Made by a program: the position numbers and the translations under genes. Below, piece by piece: positions 1 through 9,565 of a stretch of DNA of 20,194 nucleotides; within the stretch, counting starts at the first letter, position 1, and the number at the start of each line of letters is the position of its first letter. Under the pieces are notes generated by a model. It did not search any database, was not told where the DNA came from, and saw nothing but the letters and a program-made list of their open reading frames with translations. The DNA is from Paramacrobiotus richtersi (lineage: Eukaryota; Tardigrada; Eutardigrada; Parachela; Macrobiotidae), in assembly GCA_034698045.1 (NCBI GenBank), contig JAQGAU010001260.1, positions 1 through 20,194 of the forward strand. Direction: 5' to 3'.

Positions 1-306
1 CGGATCCTGTTTTATCGTTTCAGAGTACGCAAACGAAACATGCCCTCCGAACATACTGAAAATACAGGTAATTCCCCATAAGACAGATGGGTTGTTGCGC
101 TACCAATCAACTTTCACTAGCAGCGAAGCGCACAAGAAAACTGCGTAATGAAAGAAAGGAACTTCCAGTAAATAAAAGGAAATCTGTATTTCACTGTTGT
201 TGATAGTTTTGGCCAACATGGCTTGTCGTACTGACAAGAGGGTCTGCTTCTTGCGATCGCGAAATAGCCGGTTTGTCACCTTATATTATTATTACAATGT
301 CATCTC
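1..306. other. No gene recognised (left edge)
   Basis: I see no convincing open frame, RNA gene or repeat structure here. There is a short ATT microsatellite-like run near 284-294. The segmental duplication described below begins at about 307. Confidence 0.5.
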
Positions 307-1385
307 AACGTAGAGCAAAACAAACAAGGAACGTACCTGTTAGTGAGCAGGGCGGAAACGTTCGCTAGTGTTTAGTAAACAACGGCATTGTTGCTTTCGC
401 ATAATTATAAATCAGTTAAACAATCGCCTTGTTTAATTGGTATGATATAGAGTTAGCAGTGCAATGGTTTGCGCCGTCGCAGTGTTGTCCATTGAGATGT
501 ATCTGTAGCATCAAGCAGTACATACTGTATTTTGATCGGGTGGCCTTCATCGAAATTCCTAACCCATAAATACATATCTGTATAAGTCACGTCTGTTAAA
601 TGTCAACGCTGCCGCTGTTAGCTTTAATAGGTTAATGGGGTTTCGGATTACGCTTAAGGAATGGAATTATTCCGAGAATAAAACTGCTGCCATTCTGGTT
701 GCTTTCATCGGTACTTGAAGCAAGGCAGCAATCGTTGCTAGGCCATCAATTACACTGCTTACAGACTGATGCTTACAATTTTATTTACAAATTACAACTC
801 CATGATTCCATCAGCTGTATGAGTGCTTTCGTCGGTCGGACCCAGCAATTGTGTGAAACCCCGAAAGACCCTACATCAGTTATTGTACAAGATTTGAGTT
901 TATAAACATATAATTCAGTTGCTAACAAGCCCAAACCTTTAGCTAATTTTTAGCTTGCATTGTATTACAGATACCATGTGTTACATATCAGCAATGGCGC
1001 TGTCGTCCGTTTCCTGTACGCCACACAAGCAGTTACTCACAGCATCGCAAAAGTGATTGAACTGCTCAATCTCAGGTTTTTCGTGAGCGAAGCGAAAATT
1101 TGTTATTGTCACGGTCGAAGGCAACCCTGGGGCAAGTGGAAGCGAAGCCGGAGCAGTTCTTTTTGCGCAGCACTACATGATGGTCATCCAGCAGGCTGTA
1201 GTTCTAATATGCAACCACCGGCAGAGAGTGGTAAGACTCTGCAAATGATTCAGTTTTCCCCAGCCAACCCATGGCGGAACAACTTCCTCCAAAGCGACAC
1301 AGTCTTTGAGCATCAGCATGATTAAATCTAGGTTCCTCAATTTCACGTAGTTCTGCATAACCTTATAGTCCAAGTTAAACAGGTA
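307..1385. repeat. Segmental duplication, copy 1 (truncated)
   Basis: This block matches 8121-9565 in the same orientation. Shared anchors are GAACGTACCTG at 329 and 8138, the stretch ending in GTATTTTGAT (to 536 and 8380), CGAAATTCCT at 551 and 8770, and ATACCATGTGTTAC at 971 and 9151. It holds the end of an F-box-family exon on the minus strand (copy C, 981-1385) plus about 670 bp of its 3' flank. Similarity to copy 2 stops near 1385, inside the homologous exon, so copy 1 lacks the upstream exons. Relative to copy 2 it also lacks about 375 bp around position 537-550. Many scattered substitutions and small indels show it is not very recent. Confidence 0.85.
981..1385 (-). pseudogene. F-box family gene fragment (copy C, pseudogene)
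   Basis: Read on the minus strand, 1385 down to about 1205 encodes a peptide containing KVMQNYVKLRN, MLKDC and LEEVVPPWVGWGKLNHLQSL. It is closely related to the large last exon of copy B (KVLQNYVKLRN, MLKDC, GKLNHLQSLATLCR) and more distantly to copy A (NKWGQLNHLQNISKHC). Near 1200 C has one A fewer than B in the AGAAACTAC context, and a second small indel follows in the GATGAC context near 1180, so the frame is lost. Further on the frame meets a stop. No F-box or Tudor-like exon is attached. It is a decayed partial duplicate, not a functional gene. Where B is frameshifted near 9480, C still has the undamaged sequence. Confidence 0.8.
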
Positions 1386-1838
1386 ATAACTCGCAGCAGC
1401 AGATTTTCTAATCATGTATGTATATAGCAGCAGAAAATAATAAGCTACTCTATATACACTCTTTGACAAAAGCCCTAGGTCCCGTTTCGATCTTAGCAAT
1501 CGGCAGCCATGCTCGTATTTATCGCTGAAATTATTACCGGGCTTTGCCATTTGGTTCACATAGTACTGTGTATGTGTATATTAAATTACTCGCAAAACTT
1601 GTATAATCGAAAAAGAAATAAATTCGTAAAAATTAAAAAAAAGAAATAAATTAATTACGCTGACAGGATACGTAATATGCCTCAAGCTATATATATTGTA
1701 GTGCACTAGCCGACCAGTGGCAAACGTCCGATATCACGTATCAGCCATGCTGTGCATTAATCGATGAATCGATTTGCAAAACGAACAATGTATGTGACTA
1801 TTATGTGTATATCCCTGACAGCATGATATGCGCAGTAC
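1386..1838. other. Intergenic, AT-rich, no gene recognised
   Basis: Nothing convincingly coding. An A/T-rich stretch lies at about 1565-1660. A short imperfect repeat of the type CTAGCCGACCAGTGGC occurs near 1708 and again (CTAGCCGGCCAGTGGC) near 1954, on either side of the hairpin element at 1839-1929. Confidence 0.45.
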
Positions 1839-1929
1839 CATAGCCGTTCTCTAGCGGCGTGCGTACTTCGTGACGCTACTCTCTCGCGAGAAGGTAGTAG
1901 TATACGCACGCCGCTAGAGAACGGCTATG
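1839..1929. mobile_element. 91-bp hairpin MITE with 7-bp target duplication
   Basis: The first 27 bases (1839-1865, beginning CATAGCCGTTCTCTAG) are the exact reverse complement of the last 27 (1903-1929, ending CTAGAGAACGGCTATG), with 37 bases between the arms. The element is bracketed by a direct 7-bp repeat GCAGTAC at 1832-1838 and 1930-1936, as expected for a target-site duplication. This is the layout of a very short non-autonomous DNA transposon. A duplication of 7-8 bp would be compatible with the hAT superfamily, but there is no internal coding sequence, so the superfamily is a guess. The perfect arms imply either recent insertion or ongoing sequence constraint. Confidence 0.8.
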
Positions 1930-2026
1930 GCAGTACATACAGCCCACTAGGCTCTAGCCGGCCAGTGGCCATTCCCGGATGCCGCTTTAGTAGTCTAGTT
2001 GCGCTCTGACTTGATACTTCACAGCC

Positions 2027-2249
2027 ATGCGGCCCCTGCTGCCTTCTCCACAGCTGTCCGACAAGACTGGACGAGTTGCTCCGGAGCTGTCCGCGGCCAG
2101 CATTCCTGATTTATTAGACATTTTATCTCCTCTCTCTGTACATTTTATGAGAGACTGCTTCATGCCATATGGTTCTCATATGGCACTTCTCGACCCGAAA
2201 TCTGCATGCAAATGTTTATCTTTCCCCACATTTGGTGGTGTTATTTCTT
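2027..2249 (+). CDS. Possible additional 5' exon of gene A
   Basis: A GC-rich open frame starts with ATG at 2027 and runs to a strong donor (GTATGT at 2250) in phase 1. The next acceptor, TTCATTGCAG ending at 2359, opens the first firm exon of gene A in the matching phase, so a 110-bp intron would add 77 residues to the N terminus. A second hint is the context ACAGCCATGCGGCCC here, which resembles ACAGCCATGCTGCCC at the start of the homologous exon of copy B (minus strand, 10946 downwards). The peptide is proline/leucine-rich and not recognisable. It could equally be 5' untranslated sequence; the ATG at 2368 gives a complete product without it. Confidence 0.35.
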
Positions 2250-2367
2250 GTATGTACCAGGTGTTTTGGAACCGAGAAGTGATACGAAAGAAATAGAAAA
2301 GAACCCTTCTTATAAGCGAAATTTCTGGAATTCCATTATCTTCTCTGAATTCATTGCAGTAAATATA

Positions 2368-5300
2368 ATGGATCTGCACCGATGCAGCCCGAAGCTCATA
2401 GAATGGTATCAGTGTCGCGGATTATCACCACTATCCTGGAAACCAACGCGAAAAATGAACGCTGGGAACACAGTCGTCGTTAAGGATGACAACACGCATT
2501 ACTTGGGATTTATCCAAGACATCGAAGATAATCGGGTCTTTGTCGATTTCGACTGTAGTGGCAAAAGCGCTTCATGGTTCAGTGAGCAGGACGTCTGGCC
2601 AAATGACGTCGATGATGGATCTGGAACGCTTGGCTATCCTTTGAATTCCGTGTATCCAATTACAGCGGTCCTTGGGGCTACTCGCGTGGATAAACATGCT
2701 CCTCTGATTTTTGGGCCTGTCACGCTTTTAATGGATAGCAGCATGCGAAATGGCTATTTTACGGCCGTTGGTACGTATTTATTATTCTTCCAAAACTTTC
2801 AGCTGCTAAGCTTTGCAGTATTTAACTGAAAATGCAGAACATGAACACTCGAATAAAACCGGTGAAACCAAATAAACCCGCCTTGATACGTGTTGCAGCA
2901 TTAGATGAAGTAATACATGCATCCTATGGGTAAATCCTACGAGACTGAGCAGTGAGCAGCGAAACTTCACAGATCTGTAGAACATTTTGATTGCGTAACT
3001 AGGTAGTTTTATTAGCACCGGATCAGTGTATGTAAAATTCTCCACGGCTTTGCTGTAGCTTGTCTGGATTTTGAGAGATATTAAAATCATAGAACATATT
3101 ATTATTACTGCGGGGCTCACCGGCGGCACACCGATATCCAAGTTCCGCACCAACATTCAAGTTCCTGTCTAACTTGCATGTACGCTATCTGGATTGCGTC
3201 TGGTGCTGTTAGTAAACTGTATTGTAATAACGCTTATTGATAACTGGAAACAAATATGGATTTGTCATGGTACAGGTACCAGGAGTGCTGATATTAAATT
3301 TTTGTAAACACATACGTTACGTAATGGTGAAACAAGTTCTCCAAGCAACGGAATCCGTAAATACATCGTCTCGACGTTATTTTCTCACCCCCTAAATTAT
3401 GCTTTGTTTCCTTATATAGCCATAGCCCCAGCGAACAGAATTCTCCATCGGTGCCAGATCGTAACCCAGGACGATCTTACGCCAGAAAAGTCCCTCCATG
3501 GACGACGGAATCGACAGCACGCCGGAAAGTATGTCAAACACGTCATCCGGTTTCCTTCGGCATACTCCGTAACCCACATCGACCCATGTCGCATCCACTA
3601 CGAAATGAAGCAGTCCATGCACATGTGCGCTTCTCGACCACCTCGCGCACTCGGTATTTCCGGATTCGAACAAGTGAAATTTTATGTGGACTTTGGCGAC
3701 CATTATGTTACCATTATAGTGTGGGAGCAGTCGGCGCAGCCGTTTGCTATCAACCTGCCAGCCGAGTTTCTCGCTCAGTTTCCTGCGTTAATCAATGCTG
3801 ATCTCCAGTTCCCTAACCCAAGCGTGTTTTGGACGAATGTGCATCTTGCACAAGCCCTGGAGAGATGTGTCGGTTCTGGAGCAATTATTTATCAAGCACC
3901 ATCGGATGCGCTGTTACCTAAGCGTCCTGCGGCTGTTTTCGGTAGTCGAGACACTGAGAGAGGTATTAAAAATGTTAGAATATGACAAAAAATCCCAATC
4001 GTTTACTTTCTTTTAGTCATAATGTTTATTCTGCAACAGCCTGGTTGTAAAGTATTGGCAAAGTAAAAGGTAAAAGCAGTTCAAACAAAGAATCTGTCCC
4101 AGTCAGCGCGAGAACGGAAAGTGGCCAAAATCAGACTGACCGTAACCGCTTATGATTTCTAAATTTAAAACAATGAGACAAAACAACACGTCCTGCGGCT
4201 TTTGACCGCGTCCCCACGAACAAACTCCTTATCAATCTTGTTATGCAACGTTCAATCGTTTAGTCATGTTGTCCTTATACGTGTAATGCACGAGCACATA
4301 TGACAAAAGTTTTCAGCTTTGCTGAATACCCGATAACTTCTTGATGACAGAACTAAACTGTCTCACCGCTGTGGCATTATCGCCAGAGTTACTTGTTAGG
4401 GTACATATACACCCCCTTCCGCTAAAGGCACCCTCGGCCTCTTTGCACCCCGAATCACTATAGGCACCCATTTTAAATTAGGAATATAACTACTTTTAAC
4501 GGTATTGAGAGTATATGTACCCATAATATTATTATTATGACATTGTGATACCGGCTACTTTGCTTTGCTCTAGCTGAAAATGACTTCCAGATCGTCATCC
4601 CCTGGTGTAAACGATTCTGAACGAACGAATATATGCGCAAGTCGAAGAGTTCGAGGTCAACTCGAAGCGCTCTAAGTAAGAGACTAACCAGATATTTGTT
4701 GAATCCTTGCCGAAATGGCATCCAGATTCAATTACGTTCATACGTAGCCGCAAAAATGAATCCCCAGCTGGAATCAGTGTTGTCGCTACCGTAAATATGT
4801 GGAACGAGTTCCGGTTCTACAGCATGTGTACACCTTGATTGTTGATCATACATATACGAGAATCAGAAGTGATAGCTATAGAACATGAAAACATGGGGAT
4901 TTTATTTTAGTTCCAAAGGGGTGCCTATAGCTATTTCCTACTTGTTATGGTTCACTGCACCAGGCGATTGCATGCTTCGCGTCTACTCGGCAGAGAGGTT
5001 ACCCGGTTGACGGTTTCCGTTGGAAACCTTCCTGCCGATCCCATACCTTAACCCTAGGGGAAACGTTTTTGAGGATGACGAAAAAGATTTCCAACGGAAA
5101 CCGTCAACCGGGTAACCTCCCTGCCGGCTACATGCGCTTTGGTCAGAGTGTAACAAAAGTTAGCAACCTAACGTACCATGATCGAGCCTTCTGGGATTCC
5201 CACCTATATTTGGTACGGTGCGAAAAAAAGCATCATATACGAATGCGCTGTCTGTCAAATCATGCCAGATGGCAAAGATAAAAGGGTTTTCTGAGTTTAA

Positions 5301-6776
5301 CGATATGGTGATCTCGCATATTCTTGCTCGAGAAACCAAGGAGAAAATCGAAGTTCAGTAGCAACTTCTTCAATGCTGATATTCTGCTGTTTCTATCTCA
5401 GTAATCTCACCGAATATTTTTTGAACCTGCATCTGGCATATATATCTGAAAGTGCACATGACTTCCCGTACCGTATTCTTCTGGACCGTACGAAATTGGT
5501 GGGAATCGGAAAGGGTCTCTCCATGGGTTTCGTTGGATTTGTAGGGAGAATATGGCCTATATTAATCTCATAAAATACCCACTCTTACGAACCCAGAACA
5601 TTCCTGCATTTACAGCTAATAACGAAATTTCATTACGAGTACGCTTTAAACTTGTTGCATGTTTTCAGATGTGCCAGATTTGGAGTATCTTCTTCCAGAA
5701 CTTCTCTTTGAAATATTGGAATTCCTGAATGCTCGTGAACAAAGCGCTGTCAAACGGTACATTGCCATACAAATAGGAGTACCTAATTTCCTTATGCAAA
5801 TGTAGCTTCTTGAAGGTGTGCAAAAATTAATAAGCACGAACAATGATGTCAAGTTCACGAAATATGAACCTAGTTCAGTCACTTTTACAGCGGTATGCTT
5901 CTCTATTTCAGCAGACTGTTCAAAAGATGGAACAATGTGATCCCCAGCAACTACAATACCGCGCATGCCATAATCAACTTCCACACGGTTTATCCAAGGC
6001 TGGGATCTGCCAACCAGTCTTACCAGTTGAGCGCGATGCTTGATCAAGTTTACCATCCACGCCTCAAAGCTCTAACAATCTGCAACTGGGTGCTGGATCG
6101 CTATACCGTGGAAGCCTTTCTTTGTTACATCCAAGCCCGCAGAATGGATCTCCTAGCTATAAACTTATGTGACAGCGTCGTGCACGACGAAATCAGTATT
6201 GCTCTGAATAAGTGGGGCCAGTTAAACCATCTGCAAAATATCTCCAAACACTGTAAATACCTGATACTGGTTAACTACACCCTGCTCAATGCTGTTCAGC
6301 GGAATCAGATAGTATTATTACGCATGCCTCCATTTCACTGCCAGCCGACTCCTCAATTATCGCCTATTGTGACCATACCAAAGTTTCGTTTTGTTAAGGA
6401 TAAACCTGAGCTGGAGCAGTTTAACATGTTCCTGGCGGCTGTGGTTGATAACTGCTCCCATGTGTCGACCGAAGATCGGCACCGTATTGTTGGAGTGTTT
6501 AACACATGGGTAGAATTACTGCAGACTCCAGTGCATATACTCGCACTGCAAGAGTTTCTAATGTGAGTTCAAGTCCAAATTTCCGGAACATCGTGCGTTT
6601 GACAGTTTATATTTGTTTGCCGCCTTTTCAGAAGAAATTCCGAGCATCCAGTCGCGGGATCGTTTGAGGCATGGACCTTAGACGATGTCAAGGAAATTGA
6701 TCCCGCTGGGTTCAACAAGCTGATACTTCATGCCATCAGTTATTTTGGCTTGATTAGGGGACGGACATCATCTTAA
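2368..6776 (+). CDS. Tudor/SH3-like plus F-box protein, gene A (five exons)
   Basis: Exons 2368-2770, 3420-3962, 5669-5756, 5912-6562 and 6632-6776 (1,830 nt) join in phase to 609 residues; every junction is GT-AG. Residues about 31-78 look like a small beta-barrel Tudor/SH3-type module (NTVVVKD, YLGFIQDIEDNRVFVDF, then an aromatic-rich WF..QDVWP), as in methyl-ligand or peptide readers. Residues 135-315 are a conserved family region of unknown fold. Residues about 316-355 form an F-box (DVPDLEYLLPELLFEILEFL, then RLFKRWN), the Skp1-binding element of SCF ubiquitin ligases. The C-terminal 250 residues are probably leucine-rich or helical and would bind the substrate. Exons 3 and 4 align with copy B with conserved phases; the 88-nt F-box exon is the same length in both. 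The start is the first ATG after the TTCATTGCAG acceptor. A further upstream exon (2027-2249) is possible. The combined architecture is not one I can name, and the ligase role is inferred. Confidence 0.8.
2771..3419 (+). other. Intron 1 of gene A, absent from copy B
   Basis: The donor is GTACGT at 2771 and the acceptor CTTATATAG ends at 3419; phase 1. Copy B is continuous through this point (TVVNQQGQNRIEHRCQ against A's TAV-intron-AIAPANRILHRCQ). Choosing the acceptor at 3419 rather than nearby AGs at 3425 and 3431 gives the same residue count between conserved blocks in A and B. No repeat or gene was recognised inside. Confidence 0.7.
3963..5668 (+). other. Intron 2 of gene A (1.7 kb), foldback-containing
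   Basis: The donor is GTATTA at 3963 and the acceptor TGTTTTCAG ends at 5668; phase 1. The matching intron of copy B is only 67 bp (10062-9996), so this one has expanded about 25-fold. It contains the foldback at 4988-5126. It also holds a 12-bp inverted pair (GGGTACATATAC at 4399-4410, GTATATGTACCC at 4511-4522) and a wider pair TATAGGCACCC / GGGTGCCTATA (near 4459 and 4919). No coding sequence was recognised within it. Confidence 0.75.
4988..5126. repeat. Long inverted repeat (39-bp arms) inside intron
   Basis: Bases 4988-5026 and 5088-5126 are reverse complements with a single mismatch; the inner 31 bp (4996-5026 and 5088-5118, core GGTTACCCGGTTGACGG) match perfectly. The loop is 61 bp. 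It would form a stable hairpin in the unspliced transcript and looks like a small foldback or MITE. I could not identify a clear target-site duplication. Confidence 0.8.
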
Positions 6777-6961
6777 ATCTTAATCGTGAACATTAGCTTG
6801 GACTGGTTTATTTTCTGCGTGCACAGCAGTCGATCTAGATAATTATATATGTGCTGTTAAGCGGATCATTTGCTACAGTACTGCTGCACTGGTTTGAAGG
6901 TTTCTGTTAGCAGATACCGCTGTATACTCACTGTACTGTCTTGGATGGTTCGCGGCAAATT

Positions 6962-7133
6962 ATTAAAGAACCAATCTCAACAATCTCCTTCAATCCGCGC
7001 GCCAATTCAGTCTGCATCGCAGCCCGACACCCCTCTCTGACCGGCACCGCGCCACTGACGACACGAGAAAATGACCATATCCACAAAAATCTACACTGAT
7101 TAGCGATTTTGATAGAATCATAGTCAAAATAAA
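6962..7133 (+). promoter_or_regulatory. Candidate polyadenylation signals for gene A
   Basis: ATTAAA at 6962-6967 and AATAAA at 7128-7133 lie 186 and 352 bp after the stop codon of gene A. Either could direct 3' end formation. The sequence is AT-rich, so chance matches are likely. Confidence 0.35.
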
Positions 7134-8120
7134 TCGTCGATGGTCAATTATGACAGACTAGCCACATAAAGTTCGGTGCAAACAATTAAGCATTCTCTCA
7201 CGTGTACAAAAAATGGTGCAAGTGCCCTGTTTGCCAAGTAAAAACAGATGTACAGTACTTATCCGAGAATGCTTTTCTCTGCATATAACATTTCTTTGGT
7301 GTTTATTGTGGATTTATTGTAATCAAGCACGAAATAGACGGCGGAATCAACATCAAAAGCCACTGTATTACGTTTTCGCACGACTGATTAACCATTCCCG
7401 CACATTCATCCAAGATGTTCAAAAACGCGACAAACTAGTGACAAAAAATAAATTGTTACTAAATTTAACCAAAGGAAGAAAACACGAATCATACAGTCAG
7501 AAGTGAATGGAAAATCAAACCCGAGCGTTGAGTTTAATATACGCAATCATTTGTACGACCCGTACAACTGTCCGGCACTGCAGTTAAACTATACTAACTG
7601 ATCGCGAAAATAAGCACAAATAAAACTGTATAAATATGCAAAAATATACAAAAATCAAAAATGAAAAAATAAATATTTATTTATAACAATAAATGCTAAT
7701 TACTAAACCGTTAAAACAAACATAAAAAAACGGAAATCAAAAGTTATCGACAAATAAAAAAAAATTCCAAAGAGGACCAACGCATCGCATTATGTCATGT
7801 TACTGAAGGGTGAAGACCAGATCCGACTGTGACAAATTGTACTGGCCGTAGTGCAGTGGCTCTAACCATGCCGCCCTGATAGAAGTATAGAAGCGGTCAT
7901 TTCAATAATACAGAAAAATCGGTACAAAAATATCTCCGCCAAAAGCTTTTTTTTGACTAACAACAGCGTACCAGAAAATTAAGGAAAGATTCAAAAAATA
8001 AAGGATAAGCAATATTAATGGCAGAAATTGCAGAGAAAAAGAACACAAATATAGACGATATACTTCTTTTTTGGAAATACATCAGGAAAAAAGGTTTACT
8101 GACTTGCTTATCAGATCTGC
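7134..8120. other. AT-rich intergenic region, no gene recognised
   Basis: The stretch is strongly A-rich on the plus strand, with many poly-A runs between about 7440 and 8090. An open frame of 97 codons at 7213-7506 has lysine/asparagine-rich content typical of AT-rich noncoding DNA and no family resemblance. No tandem or inverted structure stood out. Confidence 0.5.
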
Positions 8121-9565
8121 ACGTAGAGTTAAGCCGAGAACGTACCTGCTAGAGAGCAGTGCCGGAGACGTTCGTTAGTGTGTAACAACCCCATTGTTAC
8201 TTCCGTATAATTATAAATCACAATCGCCTTGTTTACATGGTATAATATACTATAGTAAGCAGTGCAATGGTTTGTGCCGTCGCAGTGTTGTCCATTGAGA
8301 TGTATCTGTAGCATGACTAGCATCTATCATGCAGTACGTCAGTCGTTCAGTTTACGAAGCACTACGTACTGTATTTTGATGGAGTTACCTGTTACGAAGC
8401 CGTGGAAATAGTAAAAAAATTGTGATGATTTTGGATGATTCAGCGAAGGTAAGGACTCGAGTTCTTGATTGATTGTGGACTATACCCCAGTGTATTGTGG
8501 GAAATGTCTTAGCTACCTGCGAACGGTTTCGCTATAGCCATCAACTGTTTGTCAAAATTCGTTACAAATAAAGAAGACATGATGACTGTGGTAAAAGTGT
8601 TATATGACATCTATTCATCAAGGATAGTGAGTGGCTCTTTGCAGTCAGTGGCAGACCTAAACGCTGCTTAGTCGTAAAACTATCCTTCAAACCGTGAATT
8701 TCTTCCCTTTTTGACATTTCAAAATCAGAATATCCAAAGCGTTTTGAATGACCTTTCGCTAGCCTGCAACGAAATTCCTGACCCATAAATATAATTCAGT
8801 TCGTTGAAATGTCAACGTTGACGCTGTTAGTTTAATACGTTAACAGGGTTTCTAAATACGCTTAAGGAGTGCAATTATTCTGAATATAAAACTTCGGCCA
8901 TTCTGGTTTCTTTCCATCGATACTTTTAGCAAGGCAGCAATCGTCGCTGAGCCATCAAGTACACCGCTTACAAACTAATGCTTACACAATTGTATTTACA
9001 GATTACAACTCCATAAGCTGTTTGTATATTTCCGTCGGTCAGCTCAAGCAAGTGTGTGAAATCCCGAAAAACCCTAAAGTTTTGAGAGTATAAAGATGTA
9101 ATTCAGCTGCTAACAATCCCAAAACATTTTTAGCTTGCACTGTATTACAGATACCATGTGTTACCTATCAGCAATAGCGCTGTTGTCCGTTTCCGGTACG
9201 TCAGTCAAGCAATTACTCACAGCATCGCAAAACTGATTGAACTGCTCAATCTCAGGTTTTTCGCGATCGAAGCGAAAACTTGGTATTGTCACGGTCGAAG
9301 GCAACCCTGGGGCAGAGTGGACGCGAAGCCGGAGCAGCTCTTTTTGCGCAGCACTACATGAGCTGTCATCCAGCAGGCTGTAGTTTCTAATATGCAACAA
9401 CCGGCAGAGAGTGGCAAGACTCTGCAGATGATTCAGTTTTCCCCAGCTAAGCCATGGCGAGACAATTTCCTCCAAAGCGCGCAGTCTTTGAGCATCAGAT
9501 GGAACACCTTGATGTTCCTTAGTTTTACATAGTTCTGCAAAACCTTGACACTGCAGATGTCCAGC
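8121..9565. repeat. Segmental duplication, copy 2
   Basis: This is the direct-repeat partner of 307-1385. It includes the 3' part of the last exon of copy B and about 1 kb downstream of it. Compared with copy 1 it contains an extra or replaced block at 8381-8769. On either side of that block similarity resumes (GTATTTTGAT before, CGAAATTCCT after). The two copies are about 7.8 kb apart and bracket gene A, which is transcribed in the opposite direction from the F-box sequences they carry. Confidence 0.85.
8381..8769. other. 389-bp block present only in duplication copy 2
   Basis: Copy 1 has about 14 bases (537-550) where copy 2 has about 389. I saw no clean terminal inverted repeats or target duplication at the edges, so an insertion here and a deletion in copy 1 are both possible. 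There is no recognisable coding content; a 74-codon minus-strand frame at 8562-8786 crosses the block boundary and looks fortuitous. Confidence 0.55.

Noticed and set aside
960..1325. 121-codon plus-strand frame in duplication copy 1
   Set aside because: It is the antisense shadow of the F-box family fragment C. The matching frame in copy 2 is shorter and the protein conservation is on the minus strand.
3392..3703. 103-codon minus-strand frame
   Set aside because: It is antisense to exon 2 of gene A, and the conservation with copy B is on the plus-strand protein.
4399..4930. Possible small element bounded by TATAGGCACCC / GGGTGCCTATA
   Set aside because: Arms are only about 11 bp, there is no target duplication, and the spacing is wide enough for chance in AT-rich intron sequence.
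7213..7506. 97-codon plus-strand frame
   Set aside because: It lies in A-rich DNA, the content is biased to Lys/Asn/Arg, and there is no family resemblance.
8129..8323. Possible exon shared by both duplication copies (minus strand, GTACGT donor-like site)
   Set aside because: A donor-like CAG|GTACGT is conserved in both copies, but copy 1 has a stop in the matching frame and there is no domain or partner exon.
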